Part shown: one piece after another, positions 33,413 to 46,300 of the stretch
How positions within the stretch are numbered: position 1 is the stretch's first letter
Layout: every line of letters begins with the position of its first letter
NCBI GenBank assembly: GCA_022606425.2
Contig: JAHDVF020001237.1
Coordinates: 827,001 to 891,000 of the forward strand
From: Lepidostoma basale
Taxonomy: Eukaryota; Arthropoda; Insecta; Trichoptera; Lepidostomatidae
Direction: 5' to 3'
Length of the DNA stretch: 64,000 nt
Notes under the pieces: model-generated
The model's input: the letters and a program-made list of their open reading frames with translations, nothing else
The model's database searches: none
What the model was told of the DNA's origin: nothing
Program-made: the position numbers and the translations under genes

Positions 33413-33806
33413 GTTAACTCAATGAACAGACTGGAAGCATTTGAAATGTAGCTCCATCGCCGAATGCTCAGAGTTCCCTGGACAGACATGGTTATCAATA
33501 CCGAAGTCCTGAGGCGAGCTAGTGTTGACAGGGAACTGTTATTAACTATCAAGGTTCGAAAGATCTCACATCTGGGTCATATACTGCGTGGGGAAAAGTA
33601 CCACCTTCTCCAACTGATATTGGAGGGGAAAATTGAGGGACGCCGAGGGTCCGGTAGAAGACGAATGTGCTGGCTGCGAAACGTGAAGGAGTGGACCGGC
33701 ATCCGAAGTTTGGAGGAGCTGTTCCGAGTGGCGCAGGACAGGGACAGGTTCGCCGAGGTGATCGCCAACGTTGGGGGGACCCGATAGGGCACTTGAAGAA
33801 GAAGTT
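33413..33806 (+). mobile_element. LINE-B RT C-terminus with (GAA)n tail
   Basis: The frame reads LEAFEMxLHRRMLRVPWTD, VRKISHLGHILRGEKYHLLQ, then LRNVKEWTGIRSLEELFRV and RFAEVIANVGGTR before the stop and CTTGAAGAAGAAG. It is the best-preserved LINE-B copy in the window and joins directly to a foldback element. Confidence 0.85.
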
Positions 33807-33809
33807 CAA

Positions 33810-34190
33810 GAAACAATGAATACCTATATATTACTTACGGCATTTCAATGAGTTTGTCCTGTGTGCCGAACATGATTTTTGCTAACACTTCAAAATTGAC
33901 TTTTTAAAAGTTGGGTTTCTAAATTTTAAACCTATCATCGAAGTTGAAAACCAGTGTACAATTTTATGCCTTTAGATTATTATTACATATTGATTAATTA
34001 TTTGTTTATTCTTGTATTGCGATGTATGTAGAATAATTGAAGATGATTTTGTTTTAAGAGAGGAAATAAAAATATAACCTTTCATATTGATAAATATTTT
34101 ATATTAAAAGAAAGATTTCTTATAGAATAGAGGAGTTCGTTCCAAAGCTGAGAAAATAAATAAACAGATGTACGTAAAATGTTTGTATTT
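33810..34190. other. Intergenic spacer downstream of PSMD14
   Basis: AT-rich, no coding signal. Lies beyond the likely PSMD14 poly(A) site. Confidence 0.4.
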
Positions 34191-34344
34191 GAATATTTTA
34201 TTATAAATGAATATTGTGAATGAACAAATTCCACGTTGCTGATCGGGTACAGTTCCGAAACACAAATGGGAAGCAGTCTATGCCACCAACTGCAGGTGCT
34301 CGTGCACGGTCATACTGGCGGCAGTACGCATACTTAAACCGAGA

Positions 34345-35940
<1,596 letters not shown>

Positions 35941-36314
35941 TTTCTGTAATTGTTGAAATTATAAAAAATCACTTGAAAATAGAAAACATAACTAGTGTAT
36001 TATGCGTGAAGCAAAATAAAACTAATGTTTTATAAATTCAACCACAAAATGTAACACAAAAATATATCAAATAAAATACGAGTAGATACACAAAAATTCC
36101 ATTAACATCTTTTAAAACATTAATAAAAATTAATAAGAGGATTTATTTTAAAAATCGTAACTTACATATTTGCACACACACAGATATCCTAAGCGGAATG
36201 AGAAAAAATGCACCGAATTGACAACTCACAAAACAGTCCTAAAGACAAATTATGACAACCCGAATCTCAAATATGCAAGCTCACGGATATTCTTTAGTCA
36301 CGGAGTGTTAGAAA
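35941..36314. promoter_or_regulatory. Shared divergent promoter region, PSMD14 / CMC1
   Basis: The start codons of the two oppositely transcribed genes are 374 bp apart. If the inferred PSMD14 5'-UTR intron (36165-35946) is real, both start sites must lie within about 150 bp (36165-36314). No TATA box is convincing. Confidence 0.6.
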
Positions 36315-37904
36315 ATGGCAACGTTCGCAGCCGACGAAAAATCCGAGGTTCTCTCTAAAAAAATGTCAGCTGGTCCACACGGATTAGGTAAAATATTTAT
36401 TTTGAACACAAATTAATTATATTATAATAATTCATTACTGAAATTCGTATTTAAAACCCTTTAAACGCAATATTCGGCTGCCTGTCAGAATAGTTTTAAC
36501 AAATGTTGCCATTCCAAGAATCCACTTTTCTTCCGTGATAGCAGCAGAGTAAAGTAAATTTTATATTTACAATTTACACGTATTGTTCATGTCTTTAACA
36601 AATATCAACATATAAATGTATTACGTTCCAAGATTTGTTCTGGGCGAATTAAATTCTGCATTTAATTTACCCTTGCATAATTATATTTACCTGTATAAAG
36701 TTGTTTTGCATAAAAACACCATCTGATGGAAATTTTTGCATTCACTAAAGTGATGAATAAAAATGATAACTTACTAAATAACTTTCGACTGATATTAATG
36801 GGTAAAATAGAGGGACGTCGGGGAGTTTGTAGAAGGCACTTTTCCTGGCTGCAGAACATAAATGAATGAACAGGAATGACCAGAGTTCAGAACCTGTTCG
36901 AAGTGGCGCAGAACAGAGATGCCTTTGCCTCAGTGATCGCCAACGTTGGGGTGATCTGACACGGCACTAGAAGAAGAAGAACTCACTAACCATCACGCCG
37001 TCTCCCCGAAGGGGTAGGCAGAAATAATGGATTGCCACGCTTTTATTTCCCGACATAAAAAATTATTTAATGAAATTAATGCTTACCAACCCAGAATAAA
37101 CTTTTTTTTAAATAATGAGTTGTGGGAAAAATAATAATAAAGAACATTTAATCTCAGAGATTCTTGATGCTTAAAACTTAATAATTTATGGGATAAATGT
37201 TTCTTCCCATTCAAACGCCAGGTTTTTATATAATATTTACACAATGTCATATTTTTTTATCACAAATAGCCAGGTTGTCAATTCAAATAGTGTATGCCTC
37301 TAAATAAATTGTATTGTATTAATCTCCTCATTTACAGATCAGTCTATTATTCTTATCATAGTCTAATACAAAGTTTGGTTACTGATTTCATTACTAGAGC
37401 TTTCAGATCGAATTGTAATGCCAAGCTAATACTAGTACGAGTACATATCTAACATATTTGATTTTCTGTCCAGTCATTTATCCTTATATTTATAACATGC
37501 AGTTTTAACTTTGGTAAACGTAATAGTTTCCTTAACATTAAAACCACCAATACACACATAACGTTTGATTAATTATATTTTTTTATTGAATCATTGCAGG
37601 TGACCCTGATGACTTATTTTTAAGAAAAGTGGAAATGGAGGTTCTTATTCCAAAGATAATTAGAGAAAAGGCAAAAGCAGAGAACTGCTTTGATGAAGTA
37701 CAAGCTTTTCGAGAATGTTGCAAAATTACTCCACTTTTAATGGTTTTCAACTGCAGAAAAGAAAATACTGTCATGAAAAGCTGCCTGGTTAAGTGGTTTC
37801 ATGATGAAGAGTTCAAAAATATTTGTAAAAATCAATATTTGAAGGAGAGAAGTGAATACAGACGAACAGGAATAACAAAAAAGCAAAAGGAAGCAAACAA
37901 ATAG
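36315..37904 (+). CDS. CMC1: COX assembly mitochondrial protein CMC1 (twin CX9C)
   Basis: Small intermembrane-space protein needed for early cytochrome c oxidase (COX1 module) assembly. Two exons, 36315-36387 and 37600-37904, joined within a glycine codon (GT 36388, AG 37599), give 125 residues. After a short N-terminal stretch with GPHGLGDPDDLFLRKVE comes EVLIPKIIREKAKAENC, the family's best-conserved segment. The twin CX9C motifs are C-FDEVQAFRE-C and C-RKENTVMKS-C, which form the helical hairpin through the Mia40 disulfide relay. A basic tail (TGITKKQKEANK) ends the protein. The 1.2-kb intron contains a LINE-B and a LINE-A fragment. AATAAA at 37979-37984 is a likely poly(A) signal, only about 30 bases before the TSEN2 stop codon on the other strand. 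Confidence 0.93.
36775..36985 (+). mobile_element. LINE-B 3' end fragment in CMC1 intron
   Basis: Decayed copy of the terminus: GGGACGTCGGGGAGTTTGTA, TTCGAAGTGGCGCAGAACAG, GTGATCGCCAACGTTGGGGT, then GAAGAAGAAGAA. Confidence 0.7.
36989..37066 (-). mobile_element. LINE-A extreme 3' end in CMC1 intron
   Basis: CACTAACCATCACGCCGTCT and CCGAAGGGGTAGGCAGAAAT. About 75 bases only, inserted next to the (GAA)n tail of the preceding LINE. Confidence 0.7.
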
Positions 37905-37953
37905 GAATTAGAAAAGATATATTAAAAAGCATTTGTTAATATAATAACTAAGA

Positions 37954-37984
37954 TTTATTATTTTAGTATAGCGTGTAAAATAAA
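37954..37984. terminator. Opposed poly(A) signals of CMC1 and TSEN2
   Basis: AATAAA for TSEN2 (minus, 37959-37954) and AATAAA for CMC1 (plus, 37979-37984) cross each other between stop codons 110 bp apart. With normal 10-30-base cleavage distances the two mRNAs would overlap at their 3' ends by roughly 50-80 bases. Confidence 0.55.
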
Positions 37985-38014
37985 TAACAAGATTTTCTTG
38001 TAAATAATCTAGTT

Positions 38015-39901
38015 TTAATCTTCATCACAGTCACCCCGTTCGTGTTTTGAAAGCCATCGCCTCAACAAAACTTCTAGAATTTTAAATTTTCCCAAATTTT
38101 GGGGGCTTTCACTTAATGCTTCTAAGTGTTCACCATTTGGAACAATTATTTGAGTGATCAGTACTTCCTGAAAGAAATTTAAAAAAAAAATTAGGAATGT
38201 AAAAAAATAAATGCTACAACACTTATGAATAATACATTTAAACTATATAGAGAAATTGAAAATATAGTATATCATTCAACCATTTTGAATATTTATAATC
38301 AACTACATCTTGTATTAATATAGCGAAGTAATATCAGATTATGAATGCTTGTAATTGTTACTTATGTTAAATAAAAAATAGTTATTTAAGTAAAATTAAG
38401 ATTCTACTCTCTGAAATAATAAAAAGAACGAGAGTTTTACTTTAATAGTTCCATATAAATCGCCTGTAAAAGTGATTTTTTGTAAAACAATTTAATTATA
38501 AATAATGTTCTACCTTAACAGCAGTCCCAGCCATGCGTACAGTACCTAAGACAGTTTTCCAATCTAATTTGGACTTCCACGGTATACTCGAGGTTTCTGA
38601 ATGTACAACTTCAATAAGAACAATATAACTGGCATGGTAAAAGGGTTGGCCTTCTTTGTATAAAACTGGAATAAGAAAAAGAATTAAACATAAGTTTAAA
38701 TAAATAATAAACTACAATTATTCAGAATAAAAACTTAATACAAAACAACATGCGATGAAATTGCATGGGCTAAAACATTAAATGAAACCTTTTTTTTAAT
38801 CCAGAAAAATAAAGGCAAACTAATTTATTTCAAATTAAAAATGAAATTTATTTAAAATCGAATTCAATTAATTCTGAAATCTAGACAAAAAAATTACTTA
38901 CGAAAATCACCACCAAATTTGATACCAGGCTTCACAATCCAGCCTTTAGACCGGTAATAATGGTAAACAAAATATTTTGTGCAAAAGTCATGTTGGGTGT
39001 TACAAAACAATTGCCATGTTGTATCTAAATCGAGCGGTTTCTCAAATTCATCTAAAATTTGTAAGCAGCCAAGACCATAAGCTAAAAAATATGCCTCCTG
39101 CAATGTTAACATTAAGCTCTCTTGTAAGTCAGATTGATCAATGTACAATTTGGGATTTAAATCTTTGAAGTAGTCATCTTTTTCAGAATCACTATCGGGC
39201 AAAACAATAACAGAGTTGGGTGGAAAGTTAAGATCATGTATCGATTTGGCATCTTCATCCATTTGTTGTATTTCATTTTGAGATTGTAGTGAGGGTTCTT
39301 CCGGATTTGATTTGGGACACTCAACATCAATTATAATGGATACCGTATTACAGCTAGTGCTTGGTTGAGTAAGATCCAGAGTGTCTCCTTTTGTGTTTGT
39401 CATATTTTCTTCATCGCTTGAAAGAACGTCAATTATTTCGGACTTTCCCGGAACACTCGTAATGTCAGAGTTTTTCTTTTGGCAATCCATGAAGATATTA
39501 TCAATCGTCGAATGCAGTTTGAAAATATCATCCAAGAGATCACTGTGAGAGCTACGAGATAAACGTTTGCTTCTGTTTTTACTACAATCGATTCTATTCA
39601 TCCATTTCTTTCGATGCAAATATTGTCTCTTTTTAAGAAATCTTGGTAGTTTAGAATGATTTCTCATAATATAAGGCCTAGACCGGGAATTGGAACCCTT
39701 TCCGAAATTTCCCATATTGTGCAATGCACTAATCTCGGCAGGAGCCTTTACGACAACACCAAAGCCATTGAATATTCCGGTACAGATAATAGGCACCCAA
39801 TTTTCAATTGAAATTCCTATTTCTGATTCGATGAAAATTGGAAAAGGTTGTTGTAACTCTAAATTACACTGTCGTTTACGCCTTGGATCCTTTAAGTTCA
39901 T
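38015..39901 (-). CDS. TSEN2: tRNA-splicing endonuclease catalytic subunit Sen2
   Basis: Catalytic subunit of the nuclear TSEN complex that cuts the 5' splice site of intron-containing pre-tRNAs. Three exons, 39901-38902, 38665-38514 and 38167-38015, in phase, give 434 residues (human 465). N-terminal family block: MGNFGKGSNSRSRPY (residues 63-77). The middle is acidic and disordered. The C-terminal nuclease fold begins near LMLTLQEAYFLAYGLGCLQI, followed by YHYYRSKGWIVKPGIKFGGD. Catalytic triad: Tyr336 (DFLLYKEG), His344 (PFYHASY) and Lys384 (GTAVKE, at the exon 2/3 join), with spacing close to the human enzyme (369/377/416). The linker holds hydrophobic-acidic runs EIIDVLSSDEE (155-165) and VIVLPDSDSE (231-240) that look like SUMO-interaction motifs. 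Its 5' end faces ATP6V1H. Confidence 0.93.
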
Positions 39902-40365
39902 GTTGAAAAGGCAGAATAGCTTATTACAACCAATACGATTTAAAATATTTTAATGAATATACATAGCACTACGAAAACTGTCAAATATGTCAAATTTATA
40001 CGAAGCGACTAAGTATAATATATCCAAATTTACATGGTATAAAATGAGTATTTACTATCTTTTGTAAAATCTATGTTGAATTATCAAACTAAAGTAAGCA
40101 CCTAACAAACGTCAAAATGAGTTTTTTTTGTTGGCTACGATCTCCGGTGGTATTATTGATCAAAGACTCGCTGTCCTTTTTTATCATACTTAAACGTTCG
40201 TTAAGAAATGAAATGGACGATACGATTTGCCGCTATGTTCGGGATTGTCAGTCACAAGACTTCTCAGCTGAGCTATTCGCCTTGTCCTGGTATTGCATCT
40301 GTCTGTTTTCTGGATGTGGAATATCCTTCTAAATTAATTGTATCGTAATATAAAAATTCGTGAAA
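39902..40365. promoter_or_regulatory. Shared divergent promoter region, TSEN2 / ATP6V1H
   Basis: 464 bp between the two start codons. No TATA box stands out. An open frame of 71 codons on the plus strand (40117-40332) is not like any known protein and is probably 5' UTR. Confidence 0.6.
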
Positions 40366-43300
40366 ATGGCGAACCTACAAGACAGTTCCGTGAAAAACAT
40401 TATTCCATCTTTGCCAGATGAAAAGATTGGTAAGTTATTTTGCCCAACCCAATGATTTTAAATTGATATTGTTCTTAATGTAATTTACAAAAATGCGCAT
40501 TATTCTTTATAATATTTTTCAAATTTACAGATATGATAGCTGCCACTAGTGTGTTGCAGCAGCAGGCATCAGATATTCGCCAGCAAAAAGTAAATTGGCA
40601 ATCATATTTACAGTAAGTGTTTCAATTTTTTTTAATTAATGATTGATGTACAACAGTGAACCAGACAAATTAAATATTTGATTTGTTTCTCGAAAACATT
40701 GTCAACGTAAATATATTTTTTTAAAGATTTTCGATTCTCGTCTTAAACTTATGATGTTAGATATAAGCAAAGTGTAATAATATATAATTTGTTGTGCTTT
40801 ATTTAATGTATCATTGGAATCATCTATTGGTTTTTAAATTGTGGAATTAAATTCGTTAAACAGGTCGCAGATGATCACCCAGGAAGATTACAACTTTGTG
40901 GTGGCCTTTGACAGCGCGGAAGGAAAGGCCAAGGAGACTTTACTGCAGGACCAGCGCGCCCAGTGCGCCAAGACCTTCTTTAATCTCCTCACACACGTCA
41001 GCAAGGACCAAACCATCCAGTACATTCTCATATTGATTGATGATATGCTTCAGGTACCTGTTCATTTATTAACACGTTACGATGTTTGCATTAATATAGA
41101 TTTGTGATTCATAGTGCTTTCTGAATAAAAGTACTTCTACATCATTTTTTAAGAAGATTTTATTAAATTTTTGTTGAACTCCGTAAAACTCTTACCTAAA
41201 ACATTGTCTAACTAACTGACCTTCACGCGGTCTCCCCGAAGGATTAAGCGGAAATAGTCTACTGCCACACTGCTCTTTCCTGACATACTTCTGTCGCTTC
41301 CTCAACATTCACAAATTGTGTCATGTTCTCCAACTCCTCACGTGGCTGACATTCAATATTTGATTTATTTCTATTTATGTAAAACTTTGTCTTCATGTAA
41401 AATACCCATTTGTTAGGTAGACAGATGACAATATAAACAAACTATATAACTAACTAACTAACCATCACGCCGTCTCACCGAAGGGGTAGGCAGAAAGAAT
41501 GGACTGCCACACTTTTCTTTCCTGACATGTTTATCTCGCTTCCTCAACATTCACACGTCGTGTCATGCACGCGCGCCGATTTCTCTGACTCCTCATATGG
41601 CCGACATTCAATATTTGATTTACCCACTCCTACGAACTCCCACCCAACCGTTCATATCACCCGCTATTATCAATCTTTCGTTTTCACTCTTACACACCAA
41701 TGTCTCTCTCACTTTGTCCCAAAACTCATCTTTACTCGCCTCATTTTCGTTGTTACCAGGGGCGTATCCAATTAAAAGGAAAACTCTTGTTAACCCGATC
41801 TTGAAGCGAATCCACATGAGTCTTGGGCTAACACATTTATAACCTTTCATACATTCTACCATCCTTGGAGCTAGCACCGCCGCCACGCCTTGGCATGCTC
41901 TGTGGTCATTCGGCACACCCGACCACAGAACAAGCTTATCCGCATGCTCCAAGGAACCACACTCTTTCATCATACATTCAGTCACACATAAAACATCTAA
42001 ACACTTATTATCCATTTCTGCACACATCTCATTCAACTTTCCTTCCATACCTCCCCTTATATTCCATGTACCGATGCGGCACTCCACCCTTCTCTGTTCG
42101 CCCCTGCGGGAGATGCGGTGTGATGGGTTGCGGACCTCATCGCCACTACACAAACTATATATATTTTAGAATACTCTTCCGTACATATTTATATTTTTGT
42201 AATTATGTCATCATAATAATAATGAAATCTGATATATTTTATTTAAGTTATATAAGATTCATTATGCTGTACGAGAGTAATTCCAAAGAAATATTTATTT
42301 TGAAATTGTAGGGTCATTGTAATTCCAAAGAACGGTAGCACCAAGCGTGAGCTCCATTACAAACATCTGCCAAAACAAAACTGAGCATCCCAGCAAGGTG
42401 GCAATTATTTAGAAAAATTTATAATTTTTTTTTAAATTATTTCAACTTTTGTTAAATGTATGTTTCTTTATATTCTAAATAAATAGGACTTCTTTCATTT
42501 GAGATTAGCTTGACCTCTTCAGCCAAGTTATTTCAACAATTATGTTTTTTTTTTTTTTGATTTCTGGTACTAACCATTTTCATTTAAACTGTCAACAAAC
42601 AAACACTTTGTATTAAGAGCCCAAAGATATCCAAAAGGAAATGACTTTTAAATGAAAACCAATTCCTTTTAACTGGAATCAGTTTACATGAAGTTTATAA
42701 AAAAGCAATTTACATGTATTCTAGTTGATTATCCTCCTGCGTAAGTTTCTGATATGTGTTTTTTAAACACAACTACGTTAGCAAAAAAAATATTGGGAAG
42801 ATGTTTATTTTAATTGACATTTTTATTCCCATTGTATAACAATAATATCAGCACAGCGATTAAAGCCAGTCGCTTATTTTATTCTTGGCTTCTTGTACAT
42901 TTAATAATTAAGATAATTATTGTAATTGGATTTTTATAATTATTAAGCACTATGTATTATCTTTTTCACCGGATTCAGAGTTTAAACAGTAACTAAATAT
43001 TCAATAATGTTTTACAGGAAGATAAAACTCGCGTGGAAATTTTTCACGAGCATGCCCTACGCAAGAGAGACTCCCTGTGGCTTCCCTTCCTGAACCTATT
43101 GAACCGCCAGGATGGCTTCATCATGAACATGTCCTCGAGGATCATAGCCAAGATTGCCTGCTGGTCTCGTGAGCTCATGGAGAAGACGGACCTGTACTAC
43201 TACCTCGGCTGGTTGAAGGACCAGCTAAAGCTGAATGTAAGAATACACACTTTTTTATTTCCCCCATTAAAGGAATTCTCTGGTGTTTCTTATTTTTTAA

Positions 43301-46300
43301 CAATATCCATTTAACTTTGAATGCAGCATATATATCCATGACTTGATGCATGCTGTCTAACTGGTTCTTCAATTTTCATTTGTTTATGTATATAATATAT
43401 ATTTGATTGAAGGATCTATCTACTTTCTAATTTTTTAGTACAACATATTCAGAAATATCTGATTTATTGGATTTTTGGTCTATTATATATTTTTTAAAAT
43501 AATTGTTCGTGACACCAATTTCAGCAATACTAAATAGTATATTTGTCTCTTGAATTTTAAAAAAATAAAAAAATTGTCCCATGAATACTACTACTGGGCT
43601 GCAATGTTATATTTTCCAACAGTATTATCTTCGTGACTATTTCTTTAATAATTTTTAATATACTATTTGTTTTGTGTAACAGACTGCATGATATTAAATG
43701 ACCGAACTTAAATAAACATCACAAAATTTTTGCTTTTCTAATTACCATACATACTTATTATTATTCCATTCATTTTGTTGATTTTTGTTGATTTTGTATT
43801 TTTTTATTTCAGATATATTATTATGATTTAATATTATGTAGTAACCGTGTTAAATGCTTTTCTAAACTAACCTTAACTAATATTTGCATACAGTGATCTC
43901 TTCTTCCATTCTTATGTAACATATTCTATAAAAAATATACTCTGTATTTTTTTTGTATTTACAATTTACATAAATATGTTATAAAAACTAATTGTTCATT
44001 TAATTGAAACGGTGCATTATCTTGAATTTTTAAATGGCAAGTTATGACTGTATTCAATTGAATAATTTTAATCACCCTCAATTTGTCTCTATTGGGATCT
44101 AAAAATGATTTAATGATCAGATGGAATTAAAATATGAATCTTACATAGACAAATAAATATATGAATAATGCATTAAATTGTGTGAGATATTTTAGCCAGC
44201 ATGTCATAATAATGATCAGACTAAGTAAGTGTACTTAATAATAAGTCTGATCTCATCATAATATACAATGCCAACCCTAACTGGTCTTCAATTCCCTGAC
44301 CGAGAATGACATAGAATTTAACCATAAGCCCTAAATCCTCCCTCACCCTCTTTCGGAGGAGCATTCTGGGCCACACATTTAGCCCCCGCATAAAACAACT
44401 ACCAAATCAGATTTCCAACCATGTTTCCTACAGACATAAGAGGAATAGCCATTAGAGCTGACCCTCTGTAAGCCAGAAGATTCAAGTCCAAGTCTTATCA
44501 GGTTTAATATTTACTCATAATAGAATCTTCCGTTGCACTTAATTGCTGAAAAAATAACTCACTATAAAAATGTTTAATTTTATAAAATTTTATCATTCTT
44601 AGACATGTAATTCTTGTGGGGTTACTTAATTAAAATGTGATATCTATTTATACATATAATGTCCTAAACCGTTTTTCTCTCTTATTAACAAAGGTGTGTT
44701 TAATCACTAACTTGGGAGGGGCATATTTTTATAAGGCTTTTAATAATTCTAATCTATAACATGTAGTTTGTTTTTGTAATATAAAATTAATAATGGTTTG
44801 TGAGGTACTAATTTTATTAATGATTTCGTTACTGTACGTACATTTTAGATTATTCATTACTATTGTATTGTGTTACATACCTATCATTATTCATACATAC
44901 ACCAAGTACATACATTATAGGTCCAATTCCAATGCTCTAAAATTATGATAATTGTGATTTGTAACATCTGAATTGATCCTATATGTATTATTTTGAAATT
45001 AAAATAGAAGCACACTAATATTGTTTATATTGTCACTAAAGTTATGAATCACATTTCACCACTGTTCATAGCACTTCAATGATCTCATTTATTATATAAG
45101 TTAGATTACGTAAATTCTTTAACCTGGTATTGATGGTTAAATTAAATTATACGAATAAACTAATTTGAAGATCTTTGTTTTTAAGTGTCCTAATTGCTCA
45201 CTGTTATAAAATATGGATCCTCATCATTCTGGATAAAATTTAATAAATTTCACCTTGTGGTGCTCTTTTATTTTTATTTTTAAATCCTCTATTAATACCC
45301 ATTAGATGAAATAGATAGTGGACAAGTTACACTTTGAAACAATTTTCCTCAACAATGAATTTGTAAAAAACACACACTATTCTTCTAGGTATGTTATTTG
45401 TTCCATAAGTATAGTACTTAGGAAAATACAAGACATTCACATAATTTCTAAAAATATTGTTATTTTTAAACCTCTGTACTGTAATATTGTATACCTGTAT
45501 TAACTTTTTAAAATCGTATAACCTTAAAGAAATACTGTCAAACATAACAACTGTTTTAACATTTCGTTGTATAAATAAATATTTCTCTTTTTTAACAGAT
45601 TTTTGTTATAACATTTGTGATTGAATTTTCGATGTTTTCTTTAATTTTCTCTGTGTGATTTTCTAATGTGAAAAGACTTCTTTGCTTCGATAAATAATAA
45701 GAATAGTACGTGTTGCGTAAGGGTTGCTTCCTAGATCGTTTAGCCGCAGCTTTCGGGGGTATCTGTATTTCCAAAATTTTGGAGACGTGCCTCTATTTTG
45801 AAATGATTCCAAGGCGGAGCAACTAAGCGCAGACATCATGCACGCTGACGTCATCCGCCAGCTGAACGCGGCCGGGGATCAAAAGGGCGCAAAACCCACA
45901 CACGAGTCCTACACCGAGGTGTCCGCCGCTCTCGACGATCTTAAAGCTGGTGTGGATATTTCGGTCTGTAATATTCGCAACTTTTGTTTACAAGTTTGTT
46001 AAGCTAATGATTAACTAACATACTTTTGTTATAATTATCCTATTAAGAAAGTGATTGTGCCGACTAAATTGCCAACTAAAGCGAAGAAACAAGGCAGAAG
46101 AAGAAAATTAATTACATTGATAAATAAATTAAATATTTCGTTGAAACATCAAAATAATGTGTTTATTCCTTAGAAATGTGGTTCACTTTAATTTCACAAC
46201 ACATCCGATAGATTAGGGTTTCTTTGTAGTAGTGAGGTTATATGAAAACTTGTGAATCTAATTATAACGCTGTGTCATTATTCCACCATCATTACATCGT

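Noticed and set aside
41865..42311. 148-codon plus-strand frame
   Set aside because: Antisense shadow of the LINE-A endonuclease on the minus strand.
45592..45774. 60-codon minus-strand frame rich in basic residues next to the candidate ATP6V1H exon
   Set aside because: AT-rich, no motif, and no splice sites supporting it.
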